A stretch of DNA of 42,440 bases from Flavobacterium sp. (lineage in GTDB: Bacteria > Bacteroidota > Bacteroidia > Flavobacteriales > Flavobacteriaceae), in the NCBI GenBank assembly GCA_030151565.1, contig JASLDM010000021.1:1-42440 (forward strand), in the 5' to 3' direction. Position 1 is the stretch's first letter. Each line of letters begins with the position of its first letter. The notes under the pieces are model-generated. The model searched no databases and had not been told where the DNA came from. It saw only the letters and a list, made by a program, of their open reading frames with translations. A program made the position numbers and the translations under genes. Positions 42,267 to 42,440 of the stretch are shown one piece after another.

Positions 42267-42440
42267 TTAAAAACGGCTTGATTTACATAACAAATCAATA
42301 CCTAAAGTGATTTGATGAAAACCTCCATTACCAAATCGAACATCTCCTGTTAAGTGAGAATACGTATAAGCAACCATAAAGTTCTTATAATTCATCCCTA
42401 CAAACGGAGTGATGTATTGCAACTTCTGATTCTTGATCTT
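42267..42440 (-). CDS. PorP/SprF family protein, C-terminal 57 residues (partial)
   Basis: An open minus-strand frame enters the window from the right and stops with TAA at 42267-42269. The visible part contains YITPFVGMNYKNFMVAYTYS, then GGFHQITLGIDLL and a Cys/Ser/Arg tail. A repeated G-M-x-Y-K-N-F-x-V-A-Y-x-Y pattern followed by HQITLG near the C-terminus is characteristic of the PorP/SprF barrels associated with the type IX secretion system and gliding in Bacteroidota. The start and most of the protein are outside the window. Assignment rests on the last strands only, and the gene was too short within the window to be obvious. Confidence 0.7.
   Translation of the reverse strand, partial: KIKNQKLQYITPFVGMNYKNFMVAYTYSHLTGDVRFGNGGFHQITLGIDLLCKSSRF

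Overview
The window looks like chromosomal core DNA of a member of the Flavobacteriaceae (Bacteroidota; Flavobacterium/Myroides-like, genus not assignable by eye). The reasons are low G+C, promoters of the Bacteroidota type (TTTG, about 19 bp, TAnnTTTG), almost no Shine-Dalgarno sequences, and typical family genes: a bacterial GH3 protein, a folK-deoxynucleoside kinase fusion, a DUF6089-like barrel gene next to uppS-bamA-ompH-ompH, a PorP/SprF fragment of the type IX secretion system, and a TPR-type sensor kinase. No phage, transposase, CRISPR array or rRNA was seen.

Layout. 1-5.5 kb: a small Glu/Val-repeat lipoprotein, a GH3 acyl-adenylase-like protein (-), a DUF2797 protein, then a LysR regulator plus DoxX-like membrane protein (-) divergent from an MFS exporter. 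5.6-10.1 kb: sppA and an AsmA-family gene (-), separated by a terminator. 10.2-14 kb: folK-dNK fusion, a TrmH/SpoU methyltransferase, two small membrane proteins and a TPR protein. 14.1-17.7 kb: mutS, a tRNA-Gly(GCC)/tRNA-Leu(UAA) pair behind a duplicated promoter, and a DUF1508 gene. 17.7-19.6 kb: the least explained stretch, with a 659-bp gene-free region carrying a 142-bp inverted-repeat element with helically phased TTCG motifs, an unrecognised single-pass membrane protein and 9-bp iterons. 19.6-22.2 kb: a tiny lipoprotein, a TPR sensor histidine kinase and its response regulator. 22.3-24.6 kb: an ldhA-like dehydrogenase and MFS transporter (-). 24.8-28.1 kb: tig-clpP-clpX (-). 28.2-33.1 kb: a holin-like membrane protein, an SGNH lipoprotein, an OmpP1/FadL porin, an alpha/beta hydrolase and pdxJ (-). 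33.2-41.7 kb: CBS protein-nadK, then DUF6089 barrel-uppS-bamA-ompH-ompH-murI (+). 41.7-42.4 kb: gamma-carbonic anhydrase and the 3' end of a PorP/SprF gene (-).

Functionally, the window combines envelope biogenesis (BamA, two Skp/OmpH chaperones, UppS, MurI, AsmA, SppA), protein quality control (trigger factor, ClpXP), cofactor synthesis (FolK, PdxJ, NadK), mismatch repair and small transport/regulation modules. Intrinsic terminators are unusually clear. In several genes an upstream in-frame TTG falls inside a promoter, terminator or preceding gene, so I moved the starts to the first sensible ATG. The most unusual signals are non-coding: the 18.0-18.15 kb phased repeat element, the 100-bp-spaced twin tRNA promoters, and the tig promoter buried in a perfect 16-bp-arm palindrome.
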